A stretch of DNA of 64,000 nt, from contig NZ_VUNZ01000002.1 of NCBI RefSeq assembly GCF_008386505.1, forward strand, positions 310,001 to 374,000. The letters run 5' to 3'. The notes below the pieces were generated by a model. That model was not told the origin of the DNA. It did not search any database and worked only from the letters and a program-made list of their open reading frames with translations. Positions 1 through 8,907 of the stretch are shown piece by piece. How positions within the stretch are numbered: position 1 is the first letter of the stretch; every line of letters starts with the position of its first letter. The translations under genes were made by a program, and so were the position numbers. This stretch comes from Chryseobacterium sediminis. Lineage in GTDB: Bacteria; Bacteroidota; Bacteroidia; Flavobacteriales; Weeksellaceae.

Positions 1-291
1 AGGTTTCACATAAGTATTAACATCATTCAGAACTTTGGTAACGTTGTTATTATTTGAGATATAAGCACGGTTTTTGGAAACATCATAGTTGATATTCGCT
101 GCAAAAATAATGGCAACATCAAAAAGCTGTCTGTTGGTATTTTGCAAAGTATATGAACCTGCGTTCAGCATATTATTGTTGTTCACTTCCACATAGCATA
201 CTCCTAAAGGATCAAGCTGCTGTGCTTTGAGCAACGGAGCTGACTGAAGCATCAGGGCCATCAAGGGAATAAAAAAGGATTTTTTTCTCAT
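1..291 (-). CDS. Endo F1/H-like GH18 protein, second copy (3' part outside window)
   Basis: The first 97 codons of a minus-strand gene that leaves the window at position 1. The start ATG is at 289-291. The protein begins with a signal peptide (MRKKSFFIPLMALMLQS...) and continues with the motif CYVEVNNNN, then a stretch reading IFAANINYD and NNNVTKVL. All of these recur at the same positions in the complete GH18 gene just upstream, so this is a tandem paralogue. The catalytic DxxDxDxE region lies outside the window, so activity cannot be judged. A hairpin terminator at 313-340 separates it from the upstream copy, so it may be transcribed separately or only by read-through. Confidence in the family is high because of the close similarity to its neighbour. 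Confidence 0.85.
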   Translation of the reverse strand, partial: MRKKSFFIPLMALMLQSAPLLKAQQLDPLGVCYVEVNNNNMLNAGSYTLQNTNRQLFDVAIIFAANINYDVSKNRAYISNNNNVTKVLNDVNTYVKP

Positions 292-310
292 AGTTATATC
301 AATTTTGTAG

Positions 311-340
311 TAGAAAAATCATTGGGCCGAAGCCCAATGA
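311..340 (-). terminator. Intrinsic terminator after the GH18 gene
   Basis: A 9-base-pair stem (319-327 with 332-340) closes on a short loop. On the minus strand it is followed by a run of T residues at about 313-318. It lies just past the stop codon of the GH18 gene. Confidence 0.75.
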
Positions 341-349
341 CTGAGGTTA

Positions 350-2503
350 TTATTTTACAATTAGTTTTTCGGATTGTTTTAAGCTTCCATCATGAGATTC
401 AAACTGAACGATATAGTTCCCTGCTGAAAGCCTGGTCAATTCATATTGATTATCTCCGGAATTCAGTGATTTTGTGTCTACAATTCTTCCATTAAGATCA
501 TATACCGTTAATTTTCCTTTGCTGTATTCATCCGGAACAGAAACTGTAAGTGATGAAGATTTGCTTACCGGATTCGGATATAATTTTATTTGATTTTTAA
601 TGTTTACCTGCCCTGCGCTTATAGCTTTCTGGCTTCCCGCAGTCCTTGCCAATAGTGAACTTCCTGTAGTACACGGCAGATCGGTTCCCCAATTGGAAGC
701 ATCAACACCTGTCAATGTTAAGGTCACTCCATTTCCTGAGGTATCCTGAACCGTAGAACCGCTGCCTTCATTAAACTTCCAATAGGCAGCCAGTGAAGTA
801 GCCGGAACGGACACATTACACATATTCTGACTGATTTCTGTCTGGCTCAATGCACGTTTCCAAACTCTTACCTCATCTATCTTTCCATTGAAGTTTCTGG
901 AAGTGTTATACAAATATCCTACGTTGAACGCTCCGTTTGAATTCACACTTCCTGTCTGTGCTTTAGTTGCATCCAGAACTCCATTGATGTAAATTTTCAT
1001 ATTGGCTCCATCATAAGTAGCTGCCACATGATACCAGGTATTGGCATTCAAAGCTGTTACAGAAGCAAGTTTTTGCTGTACATTATTAATGCTTACTACA
1101 AACTGAAGCTTATTATTGGCAAGGCTGGCATCTCCCAATCGCAAGAATGCGGAATTGCTGTCACCTGCTTCAGTTCCCATGATAGAAGAAATGTATGGGG
1201 AAGCTGATTTGAATGATGAAGGTTTGATCCAGCCTTCAAAAGATAATGCAGAACCGCTCAGATTCATACTTCCGGCAGCTCCTGATTCAGTGCTTCCATC
1301 CAGAGACAGAGCATAAGAACCTGTAGGCGTTGTTCCTGAAGTGCTTGTAAATCTTGGGGCAAACATGTAAGCACTTTTTACACTGCAGTTTGTTCTGATT
1401 CTCCAGTCATATTCAGTATTTGCTGTTAAACCTGAAACCGTTACGGAAGTAGAGCTGGTTGCAGATACAGCATTCGTCCATGTTGTTGAGGAAGCTGGTT
1501 TATAATCAATATCATACGTATTGGTTCCTACTGCAGACCAGTTCAGTTTTGCAGAAGTTCCTGTAAGATTGCTTGTATACAATCCGATAGGAGCATCACA
1601 ATTTGCACCTTGTGTCCACGATTGTAAAGGAGTGCTTAAAACAGTTTGTTCTCCGTATAATGTCTGAGTTCCTGCTGAAAGTTGTGTCGCTTCGTTAGTT
1701 CCATGTAAATCATACCACATAAATACTCCGTATCCACCATTTTTAGTTTGGGTAGCTAGACTGGTGGTGGTAGAATTGGAAGTATTTCCCATCCATACGG
1801 CAGCAGGAGAAATCTGTGCTTTGGTAAGAGGAGGTACATTGGGAGCGGAGAATGTTCCGTACATAGCGTTCCAGCTGTAGTTGACATTGTCTCCCACTCT
1901 GGCTCCGTTCCATGAAAGCCTTGAAGCTGCAGGGCCATAATAATAGAATGAAATAATCTTATTCGGTAATAATGCTCTGAGTTCCTGAACAAGCATTACA
2001 AAAGAGCTGTCATTAGGCTGCCCAGTTCCGTTATTTCCGTATTCTGAGTATTCATCATCAAAATCAATTCCATCAAGACCATAGGTATTCACTGTATTGG
2101 CAAGCTGTAATGCAAAATCTTTTGCCGCTTCACGAGTAGGAAAATTACAGATCCCTGCTCCCTGGTGGTTTCCCAAAATAGTCAGAACTACTTTCATCCC
2201 TTTTTGCTGGAGTGGCTTGATGTAGGTATCTGCATTGGTAAGCACTTTCGTGACATTATTATTGGAGTACAGATACGCTCTGCCACGGCTGGTATCATAA
2301 TTAATATTAGCCGCAAAAATATTCACCACATTGAACAGATAACTGTTCGATGTCTGCAGTTTGTACGATCCTGCATTCAGGATGTTGTTGTTGTTCACTT
2401 CCACATAGCAAATTCCTGTAGGATTAAGCTGTTGTGCGTTAATCAGAGAACCTGACTGAAGCATCACTGCCATCAGTGCGGTAAGGATGGATTTTTTTTT
2501 CAT
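350..2503 (-). CDS. Endo-beta-N-acetylglucosaminidase, GH18 (Endo F1/H type), T9SS cargo
   Basis: A 717-residue secreted enzyme predicted to cut the chitobiose core of high-mannose or hybrid N-glycans and release them from glycoproteins. A signal peptide covers residues 1-23. The GH18 domain covers about 25-290 and carries DGIDFDDE at 144-151, the DxxDxDxE signature, with Glu151 as acid/base. The following EYGNNGTGQPNDSSF closely resembles Endo H and Endo F1. A fibronectin type III domain (about 303-390) and a LamG/concanavalin-like lectin domain (about 395-565) come next. The C-terminal 75 residues are a type A T9SS sorting domain (LYPNPVS...). The enzyme is therefore probably exported across the outer membrane and surface-attached or released. 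It is the last complete gene of the N-glycan locus. The fold assignment is firm; exact glycan specificity is inference. Confidence 0.93.
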   Translation of the reverse strand: MKKKSILTALMAVMLQSGSLINAQQLNPTGICYVEVNNNNILNAGSYKLQTSNSYLFNVVNIFAANINYDTSRGRAYLYSNNNVTKVLTNADTYIKPLQQKGMKVVLTILGNHQGAGICNFPTREAAKDFALQLANTVNTYGLDGIDFDDEYSEYGNNGTGQPNDSSFVMLVQELRALLPNKIISFYYYGPAASRLSWNGARVGDNVNYSWNAMYGTFSAPNVPPLTKAQISPAAVWMGNTSNSTTTSLATQTKNGGYGVFMWYDLHGTNEATQLSAGTQTLYGEQTVLSTPLQSWTQGANCDAPIGLYTSNLTGTSAKLNWSAVGTNTYDIDYKPASSTTWTNAVSATSSTSVTVSGLTANTEYDWRIRTNCSVKSAYMFAPRFTSTSGTTPTGSYALSLDGSTESGAAGSMNLSGSALSFEGWIKPSSFKSASPYISSIMGTEAGDSNSAFLRLGDASLANNKLQFVVSINNVQQKLASVTALNANTWYHVAATYDGANMKIYINGVLDATKAQTGSVNSNGAFNVGYLYNTSRNFNGKIDEVRVWKRALSQTEISQNMCNVSVPATSLAAYWKFNEGSGSTVQDTSGNGVTLTLTGVDASNWGTDLPCTTGSSLLARTAGSQKAISAGQVNIKNQIKLYPNPVSKSSSLTVSVPDEYSKGKLTVYDLNGRIVDTKSLNSGDNQYELTRLSAGNYIVQFESHDGSLKQSEKLIVK

Positions 2504-2537
2504 TGTATAATTTTTTTAAGGTGTTTTGGTGTCTGAA

Positions 2538-2604
2538 TTTTATATAGCGTTCCCCTGATACCTTCTTTCCGGAAAGTATCTCAGATGAATAAAACTATAT
2601 AAAA
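2538..2604 (-). other. Long intergenic RNA hairpin between GH125 and GH18 genes
   Basis: A perfect 10-base inverted repeat (TTTTATATAG at 2538-2547 and CTATATAAAA at 2595-2604) encloses a second pair, GATAC at 2557-2561 and GTATC at 2576-2580, around TTTCCGGAAA. It fills most of the gap between the two genes. There is no T run after it, so it fits an mRNA processing or stability element better than a terminator. Confidence 0.5.
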
Positions 2605-2611
2605 GGGAGGG

Positions 2612-4039
2612 CTATGTCAGTAGCTCAGGGTTTTCGTTAAAGGTTTTCCATAACAATTCACCGAATAACGTATTTGCCCATGCAAACCATTCTCTGGTGA
2701 ATTTTTTGTCATTGTCTTTATGGAAGGATTCATGCATAAAGCCTGTCCCACCGTGCGTTTTCTGTAGAGTATTGATACACCATTTGATCTCACTTTTGTC
2801 TTTTGTAGTGAGCGCTTTCATAATAATACTCATTGGCCAGATCATGTCAAGTCCGATATGTGGACCTCCTATCCCTTCTGCCAGTTTACCTTTGAAGAAG
2901 AACGGGTTATTTTCTGACCACACGAATTTTCTTGTATTCAAATAAACAGGGTCATCAGCTTTCACCGCATCCAGATAAGGCAATCCCAACAAGCTTGGAC
3001 AGTTCGCATCATCCATCAGGTTGTAGCTTCCGAAACCGTTTACTTCAAAAGCATAGATTTTTCCAAATTCAGGATGGTTATAAATTCCGTATTTTTTGAT
3101 GGCTGCATCTACCTCATCAGCAAGACTATTCAGTTGTTGAGCCAATGCTTTTTCATTTTTAATCTGAGAAACCATTTCCGCGGCCTGACGTAGGCTTACC
3201 ACTGCAAATAAGTTAGACGGGATCAGGAATCCATAGATAGTAGCATCATCACTTGGACGGAACATAGAGCTGATAAGACCAACCGGTTTTGTCGGATAAC
3301 CATATCCTCCCATAGGAACTCCATCGGTTGCCCAAGCTGTTGTACGCTCAAATTTGTAAGGTCCAAGATCATTTTTTCTCTGCTGCTCTTTGAAAGTCTG
3401 CAGAGTAAGTTGTATTCCTTTTAACCAATTGGCATCAAATGGTTTTGTATCTCCTGTTGTTTTCCAGAAGTGGTACGCAAGGCGGATAGGATAACAAAGC
3501 GAGTCAATTTCCCATTTTCTTTCATGGGTTCCCGGTTTCATGTCAGTATGGTCATATTCTTTCCATTTACTGATCTTCTGATCATCGTTATAAAAAGCGT
3601 TTGCATAAGGGTCTTTCAGGATGAAAGTAGTCTGCTTATGAATAACTCCTGAAATAAGTTTGTGCAGTTTTTCGTCTTTTTGGGAGAACTGCAGATAGGG
3701 AAAAACCTGTGCGGAACTGTCACGAAGCCACATAGCATCAATATCCCCAGTGATCACATATGTATCCGGTGTTCCGCTGGTTTCTGTATAGTAAACAGTA
3801 GTATCTAATGTATTGGGGAAACTGTTTTCAAAGAGCCAGCCGAGTTCTTTGTTTTTAACCTTCTTTTTAAAAGTAGCGATCGCATTTTCTACGGATTCGC
3901 TGGTAAAATGTCTTTTTTCTTTAGGAACACGGACAACAGGAAAATCATCCAGTACTAAGTTTTTAGCAAAAACATTTTGAGTAAACAGCAATCCAGCTCC
4001 TGCCAATGCACTTGTTTTAATAAAATTTCTCCTTTCCAT
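2612..4039 (-). CDS. Exo-alpha-1,6-mannosidase, GH125 family
   Basis: A 475-residue glycoside hydrolase of family 125 (formerly DUF1237), a metal-independent inverting exo-alpha-1,6-mannosidase. The block GDIDAMWLRDS at 98-108 is a hallmark of the family, and the later EGIGGPHIGLDMIWPMS block also fits. The N-terminus (MERRNFIKTSALAGAGLLF) has paired arginines before a hydrophobic stretch, so export to the periplasm is likely, possibly by Tat although the motif is not a full twin-arginine consensus. The gene follows the GH92 gene by 32 bases. Together the two would strip alpha-1,2/1,3 and then alpha-1,6 mannose from the glycan released by the GH18 enzyme. Confidence 0.92.
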   Translation of the reverse strand: MERRNFIKTSALAGAGLLFTQNVFAKNLVLDDFPVVRVPKEKRHFTSESVENAIATFKKKVKNKELGWLFENSFPNTLDTTVYYTETSGTPDTYVITGDIDAMWLRDSSAQVFPYLQFSQKDEKLHKLISGVIHKQTTFILKDPYANAFYNDDQKISKWKEYDHTDMKPGTHERKWEIDSLCYPIRLAYHFWKTTGDTKPFDANWLKGIQLTLQTFKEQQRKNDLGPYKFERTTAWATDGVPMGGYGYPTKPVGLISSMFRPSDDATIYGFLIPSNLFAVVSLRQAAEMVSQIKNEKALAQQLNSLADEVDAAIKKYGIYNHPEFGKIYAFEVNGFGSYNLMDDANCPSLLGLPYLDAVKADDPVYLNTRKFVWSENNPFFFKGKLAEGIGGPHIGLDMIWPMSIIMKALTTKDKSEIKWCINTLQKTHGGTGFMHESFHKDNDKKFTREWFAWANTLFGELLWKTFNENPELLT

Positions 4040-4071
4040 TGATACTTTTGTTTCGTTTATTTTTATTAGTC

Positions 4072-6303
4072 TTATTTTACTGGCTTACTTCCCATTACAA
4101 ACCTCAGCTCTCCACCGTTCATGATATCGCTGTGGTTTAGTTCCCAGCTTTTGTATTCCTTTCCGTTCAGGAACATTTTCTGTACATAGATATTCTTGTC
4201 AGATATTTTGTCTGCAATCACGGTGAATGTCTTTCCGTTTTCCAGCTTTAAAGAAGCTTTTGGGAATTGTGGGGCTCCAATGGCATAAACAGGTTTTCCT
4301 GGTGTCACAGGATAGAATCCCAGTGATGAGAAAATATACCATGCTGACATTTGTCCGCAATCCTCGTTATTCACAATTCCATCCGGTTTAGCCGCATACA
4401 TATTATCACGGATATATTTTACCATTTTCTGAGTCTTATAAGGGCTTCCTGCATAATTGTACAGGTATGGAACATGATGTCCCGGCTCATCCCCGAATCC
4501 TAAAGACCCGATGAATCCTGAGATATCCACATGCTGTTCTCCTTCCATATGCAGCGCTTCTGTAAAGGTTTTATCCAGTTTTTCTTCAAATCCTTTTTTC
4601 CCTCCGTACAGATTCATCATTTCATCAATCTGATGGGGTACAAAGAAATCATATGCCCAGATGTTTCCGGAAACCCAATGTGGCTGAAGTTTTTTCCAGT
4701 CGTTAAGGGTGAAATCTGCTAAGAACTTCCCGTCTTTTTGTCTTGGCCAGAAATGATTATTTTCTTTATTGAAAGTATTCAGGAAGTTCATAGAACGCTT
4801 TTTATACACTTCTGATTCATCTTTCTTCCCTAGTTTTTCAGCAAGCTGTTGAATGCACCAGTCATCATATGAATATTCCAGTGTTGCAGAAACAGAAGCT
4901 CCGTTTTCTGATGGGGTATATCCTAGTTTGATATAATCATTAAGACCTCCGCCACCATCGCTGCTGCTCATTTTATCTGTTAAAGAGGCATCTTTCATAG
5001 CAGCAAACGCTTTTTCAGCATCAATACCAGGAACTCCTTTTGAGATAGCATCCCAGATTACCGAAGCACTGTGATATCCTAGCATACAGAAATTATCATA
5101 TCCACAAAGCTCCCAGATTGGCATGTGATCTTTACGGTCTGTATATCTGCTGATCAAAGAGTTGGCAAATTCTTTTGTATGTTTCTGATCCATGATGGTC
5201 AACAGCGGGTGTGTTGCTCTGAATCCGTCCCAGTAAGAATAGGTACTGTAGTTGGTGAACCATTTGGTATTCATGTTTTCCTGAGCGGCAACATAGTCTC
5301 CATTTACATCCATGTAAAGGTTGGGTGCAATGAATGTATGGTAAACTCCGGTATAGAAAATTTTTCTCTGGCTGTCTGTACCGCCTGTCACCTGGAATCT
5401 TCCGATCAGATCTCTCCATGTCTTTTGAGCTGTTTCTTTCGCTTTAGCAAAGTCAATATTTTTAGCTTCGGTATCGAAATTTTCCTGTGCATTTTCTGTA
5501 CTCACCGGAGATAAAGATACTTTTACTTCAATACTTTCCTGGTCTTCGGTTGAAAACCTTACAAAAGCTTTCGCATCCTTGGCAAGGGCAATTTTTTCAT
5601 CATTTTTGATTTTTCCGTCAGCATAAACGCCGTAAGACTTAAACGGTTTGGAAAACTCCATCACGAAGTAAGCAAATCGTTTACCTCCCCAGCCGTTGCT
5701 GTAACAGTATCCTTTGATTTTATTATTGCCTTCTACACTCACTAATGTATGGTAGATATTTCCGAAAATTTTATTGGTAGGATCAATAATGATATTAGAT
5801 TCATCACTTTTCGGGAAAGTATATTTATGAAATCCTACTCTTGGAGAAGCAGTAAGTTCTGCTTTAATTCCATAGCTGTCCAGCATTACGGAATAATATC
5901 CCGGGGACGCTATTTCTTTATCATGCGTAAATTTTGAACGGTAGCCTGTTTCAGGATTCTCTTCCGTTCCTGGAACCATTTTTACCTGTCCCACGGTAGG
6001 CATTACCAGAATATCTCCAAGGTCTGCCCAACCTGTTCCGCTAAGATGATTATGACTGAATCCCATGATCGTCTTACTGCTGTAGTGATATCCGGAACAC
6101 CAGTCCCAGTCACCACTTTTCGTATTCTGATCCGGACTCAACTGTATCATCCCGAATGGTGTAGTTGCTCCCGGAAATGTATGCCCATGTCCTCCTGTCC
6201 CTATGAAAGGATCTACCCAGGATAAAACATCATTTTTATTTTGCTGGGCACTGGCTACAGAAATCAGGGTTGTAAAAAAGCAGATAAGCAGTTCTTTTTT
6301 CAT
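4072..6303 (-). CDS. Alpha-mannosidase, GH92 family
   Basis: A 743-residue calcium-dependent exo-alpha-mannosidase. A signal peptide (residues 1-19, ending SVASAQQ) directs it to the periplasm or surface. The N-terminal beta-sandwich begins with VDPFIGTGGHGHTFPGA at about 30-46, the GH92 hallmark. The (alpha/alpha)6 domain carries GDEPGHHVPYLYNYAG and NNEDCGQMSAWYIFSSLGF, which are family blocks with substrate- and calcium-binding residues. Length is typical for GH92. Most characterised members act on alpha-1,2-linked mannose; some act on 1,3 or 1,4 linkages, so exact linkage is not readable here. It sits between the GH130 and GH125 genes in one orientation. No T9SS domain is present. Confidence 0.95.
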   Translation of the reverse strand: MKKELLICFFTTLISVASAQQNKNDVLSWVDPFIGTGGHGHTFPGATTPFGMIQLSPDQNTKSGDWDWCSGYHYSSKTIMGFSHNHLSGTGWADLGDILVMPTVGQVKMVPGTEENPETGYRSKFTHDKEIASPGYYSVMLDSYGIKAELTASPRVGFHKYTFPKSDESNIIIDPTNKIFGNIYHTLVSVEGNNKIKGYCYSNGWGGKRFAYFVMEFSKPFKSYGVYADGKIKNDEKIALAKDAKAFVRFSTEDQESIEVKVSLSPVSTENAQENFDTEAKNIDFAKAKETAQKTWRDLIGRFQVTGGTDSQRKIFYTGVYHTFIAPNLYMDVNGDYVAAQENMNTKWFTNYSTYSYWDGFRATHPLLTIMDQKHTKEFANSLISRYTDRKDHMPIWELCGYDNFCMLGYHSASVIWDAISKGVPGIDAEKAFAAMKDASLTDKMSSSDGGGGLNDYIKLGYTPSENGASVSATLEYSYDDWCIQQLAEKLGKKDESEVYKKRSMNFLNTFNKENNHFWPRQKDGKFLADFTLNDWKKLQPHWVSGNIWAYDFFVPHQIDEMMNLYGGKKGFEEKLDKTFTEALHMEGEQHVDISGFIGSLGFGDEPGHHVPYLYNYAGSPYKTQKMVKYIRDNMYAAKPDGIVNNEDCGQMSAWYIFSSLGFYPVTPGKPVYAIGAPQFPKASLKLENGKTFTVIADKISDKNIYVQKMFLNGKEYKSWELNHSDIMNGGELRFVMGSKPVK

Positions 6304-6430
6304 GATAAGAGAGGTATCGAAGATTTTTTTATTTAAAGTTGGTTTAAAAATAGGAAAACCATTATAAAATTCCCAGAAAAAGGGAAAATTAAGATGATTA
6401 ACCTATTTTCCTAAACTTTATATTACTGTA

Positions 6431-7402
6431 TTAAATTGAATTCTTTTTCATAAAATCAATGATTTCTGAGATATATCCAAAGGCAATAGCAACTACGGTA
6501 TCAGCTGCACCATAATATACTGTTACTTTGTCTCCCTCGGTCAATGCTGCACAAGGGAAAACCACATTCGGTACATCTCCTGTCAGTTCATACACTTCAG
6601 CCGGAGCCAACAGATAAGGCTTCGTTCTGTACAATACTTTTGTAGGATCTTCAAGGTCCAGCAAAGCAGCTCCCATTGAATATCTGAACCCTCTGCAGGT
6701 ATTGATCACTCCATGATAGAAAAGCAGCCATCCTTCTTCTGTTTTAATAGGAACCGGCCCTCCTCCTATTTTTGTACACTGCCAAGCACTGTCTTCAAAA
6801 GGAGTTACTTTCATCACGCAACGGTGTTCACCCCAGTATTTCATATCAGGACTATAGCTGATATAAATGTCACCGAAAGGCGTATGTCCGTTATCACTAG
6901 GACGGCTCAGCATGGCATATTTACCATTGATTTTTTCAGGGAACAAAACTCCGTTTCTGTTGAAGGGAAGAAATGCATTTTCACACTGAAAAAATTCTTT
7001 AAAATCAAAAGTATATCCAATACCGATGGTAGGACCATTGTATCCGTTGCACCATGTGATCCAGTAGCGGTCTTCTATAAAGGTTACACGAGGATCATAT
7101 TTGTAATCGGATTCAATCATATCCGTATTTCCTGCCTGCATTTCAATAGGATCATGATTGATGTCCCAATTGATTCCGTCTTTACTGAAACCAGCAAAAA
7201 TATTCATCTGTACTGCCTTATTATCGCAACGGAACACACCGGCAAATCCATCCTCAAAAGGAATCACCGCACTATTGAATATACTGTTGGATGTTGGTAT
7301 CGCATATCTGTTAATGATCGGGTTTTCGGAAAACCTCCACATGATATCATTGCAATCTTCCGGGCGATCCTGCCAAGGGATCATTACTGATTGAGCTGTC
7401 AT
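6431..7402 (-). CDS. Beta-1,4-mannoside phosphorylase, GH130 family
   Basis: A 323-residue protein with the five-bladed propeller pattern of GH130. Recognisable blocks are [10 protein letters not shown] near the start, [29 protein letters not shown] and [19 protein letters not shown]. No signal peptide is present, so it is cytoplasmic. Family members phosphorolyse beta-mannosides and yield mannose 1-phosphate. In Bacteroides N-glycan loci the substrate is mannosyl-beta-1,4-N-acetylglucosamine, the core disaccharide left after endoglycosidase and alpha-mannosidase action. The GH18, GH92, GH125 and MFS neighbours make that substrate the best inference here. The mannosyl-glucose or mannobiose specificities known in the family cannot be excluded. 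Confidence 0.9.
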   Translation of the reverse strand: MTAQSVMIPWQDRPEDCNDIMWRFSENPIINRYAIPTSNSIFNSAVIPFEDGFAGVFRCDNKAVQMNIFAGFSKDGINWDINHDPIEMQAGNTDMIESDYKYDPRVTFIEDRYWITWCNGYNGPTIGIGYTFDFKEFFQCENAFLPFNRNGVLFPEKINGKYAMLSRPSDNGHTPFGDIYISYSPDMKYWGEHRCVMKVTPFEDSAWQCTKIGGGPVPIKTEEGWLLFYHGVINTCRGFRYSMGAALLDLEDPTKVLYRTKPYLLAPAEVYELTGDVPNVVFPCAALTEGDKVTVYYGAADTVVAIAFGYISEIIDFMKKNSI

Positions 7403-7435
7403 AAAGTATTTTTTACTTTTTATTTTTAATTATTA

Positions 7436-8734
7436 TTAGTTGATTTGTTGTTCTTTCTGATTTTCCGGATAAGGGAAAGGAACGAATAAAGTGGCTAAAA
7501 ATGCAGGAATGGTAGCAATCAAGACCCAGATAAAGAACATTTTATACCCGATCCAGTCACTGATCATTCCACTGAACATTCCGGGAATCATTACCCCAAG
7601 GTTCATAATCCCTGTTGCAAAAGCGTAATGGGCCGTTTTGTGTTTTCCGGGAGCAATCTGCTGCATCATGTAGAGCATTAATCCTACAAAACCAAATCCG
7701 TATCCGAAATATTCCACTACCACGGCAATTCCTACGGGTAAAAGATCTGCCGGCTGATAATAAGCCAGTAATGCATACACCACAAATGGAATATTGAATG
7801 CACTGCACAGCCATATCAAAGATCTTTTCAATCCACGGGCTGAGATAAAATATCCTGCCAGTACAGATCCTAAAATGAATGCTGCAGAACCATAAGTTCC
7901 ATATACAAGTCCTATATCAGAAGTGGATAATCCCAGTCCTCCTGAAGTTCTTGGAGCTTTAAAGAATAAAGGAGCTATTTTGATCGCAAATCCTTCTGCA
8001 AAACGGTACAGAATAATGAAGAGTATACACCACAGGATCTTCTTTTTGGTGAAGAAAGAGGTAATTACTTCCAACAGTTCTTTACGAACGTTTCCGGCCG
8101 TTTTCTCATCTTTTGGTTCTTCTTTATTTTCTTTTGGAAGAATAAAATAGTGGTAAATAGCCAATACAAAAAACAGGAGTGCATAGATCACCATAATGAT
8201 CATCCAGGCATGAGTAACTCCTTTTGTCTTTTCTAAAACACCTGCAAAATAGACGAGTGCCCCACTGCTGATAATCTTAGCCAGATTGTAAAAAGCGCCC
8301 TGCCAGCCAATATATTTTGCCTGCTCTTTATTGGTAAGAAAACCAATATACGTTCCGTCCGCTACTACATCATGGGTAGCTCCACAAAATGCTATTACTG
8401 CAAAAAGTGCAATACTGTATTTGAAAAAATCATGCACTGGCAGACTTAAGGCCACCAAAGCAAACAGAATTCCTATTGCAAACTGGGTAAAAACAACAAA
8501 GAATTTTTTTGTTTTATAGATCTCCAGAAACGGACTCCAAAGTGGCTTTAACGTCCAGGAGAATAAGATAAGGGCAGTCCAGAATGTGATCTGCGAATCC
8601 GAAACTCCCATATCTTTATACATGATTCCTGAAACCGCATTAATGGTTACAAAGGGAACACCCATTGCAAAGTATAATGTGGAAATCCAGAGAATTGGCT
8701 GAATCCGACGGGTTCCGGAGTTGTTTTTTCCCAT
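7436..8734 (-). CDS. MFS transporter, probably for the N-glycan core disaccharide
   Basis: A 432-residue inner-membrane protein with about twelve hydrophobic segments and charged central and cytoplasmic loops (KENKEEPKDEKT near residue 205). It follows the major facilitator pattern and is somewhat like the AmpG/sugar-porter branch, but I cannot name a subfamily. It ends 33 bases before the GH130 gene. The natural role is to import the mannosyl-GlcNAc disaccharide, or mannose, made in the periplasm and hand it to the cytoplasmic phosphorylase. The substrate is inferred from context only. A large hairpin lies between this gene and susD and may lower its expression relative to susCD. Confidence 0.82.
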   Translation of the reverse strand: MGKNNSGTRRIQPILWISTLYFAMGVPFVTINAVSGIMYKDMGVSDSQITFWTALILFSWTLKPLWSPFLEIYKTKKFFVVFTQFAIGILFALVALSLPVHDFFKYSIALFAVIAFCGATHDVVADGTYIGFLTNKEQAKYIGWQGAFYNLAKIISSGALVYFAGVLEKTKGVTHAWMIIMVIYALLFFVLAIYHYFILPKENKEEPKDEKTAGNVRKELLEVITSFFTKKKILWCILFIILYRFAEGFAIKIAPLFFKAPRTSGGLGLSTSDIGLVYGTYGSAAFILGSVLAGYFISARGLKRSLIWLCSAFNIPFVVYALLAYYQPADLLPVGIAVVVEYFGYGFGFVGLMLYMMQQIAPGKHKTAHYAFATGIMNLGVMIPGMFSGMISDWIGYKMFFIWVLIATIPAFLATLFVPFPYPENQKEQQIN

Positions 8735-8758
8735 ATTTGAAAATAAATTCTAAATAAA

Positions 8759-8880
8759 AGAGAACATCTCAAAAGTTCATTCAGGCTAAAAAAACGAAAC
8801 TATAAATTTTTTGGAGATTCTACTCTATTCTCCTGCCTCAATGAATGTATCAAATAAAAATCTGATTTTGAGATGTCTCT
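8759..8880 (-). terminator. Large hairpin between susD and the MFS gene, partial terminator or attenuator
   Basis: An outer stem pairs 8759-8771 (AGAGAACATCTCA) with 8869-8880 (TGAGATGTCTCT), with one bulged base. Inside it CATTCAGGC at 8778-8786 pairs with GCC at 8835-8837 and TGAATG at 8842-8847. On the minus strand the 3' arm is followed by TTTTATTT. It can act as a leaky terminator that keeps susCD mRNA more abundant than the downstream enzyme genes. The role is inferred. Confidence 0.6.
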
Positions 8881-8907
8881 TTATTAATGAGTGATTCTGA
8901 ATATTTT

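Noticed and set aside
6713-7390. Long open frame opposite the GH130 gene
   Set aside because: It is the reverse complement of a clear glycosidase-family gene and its translation looks non-coding.
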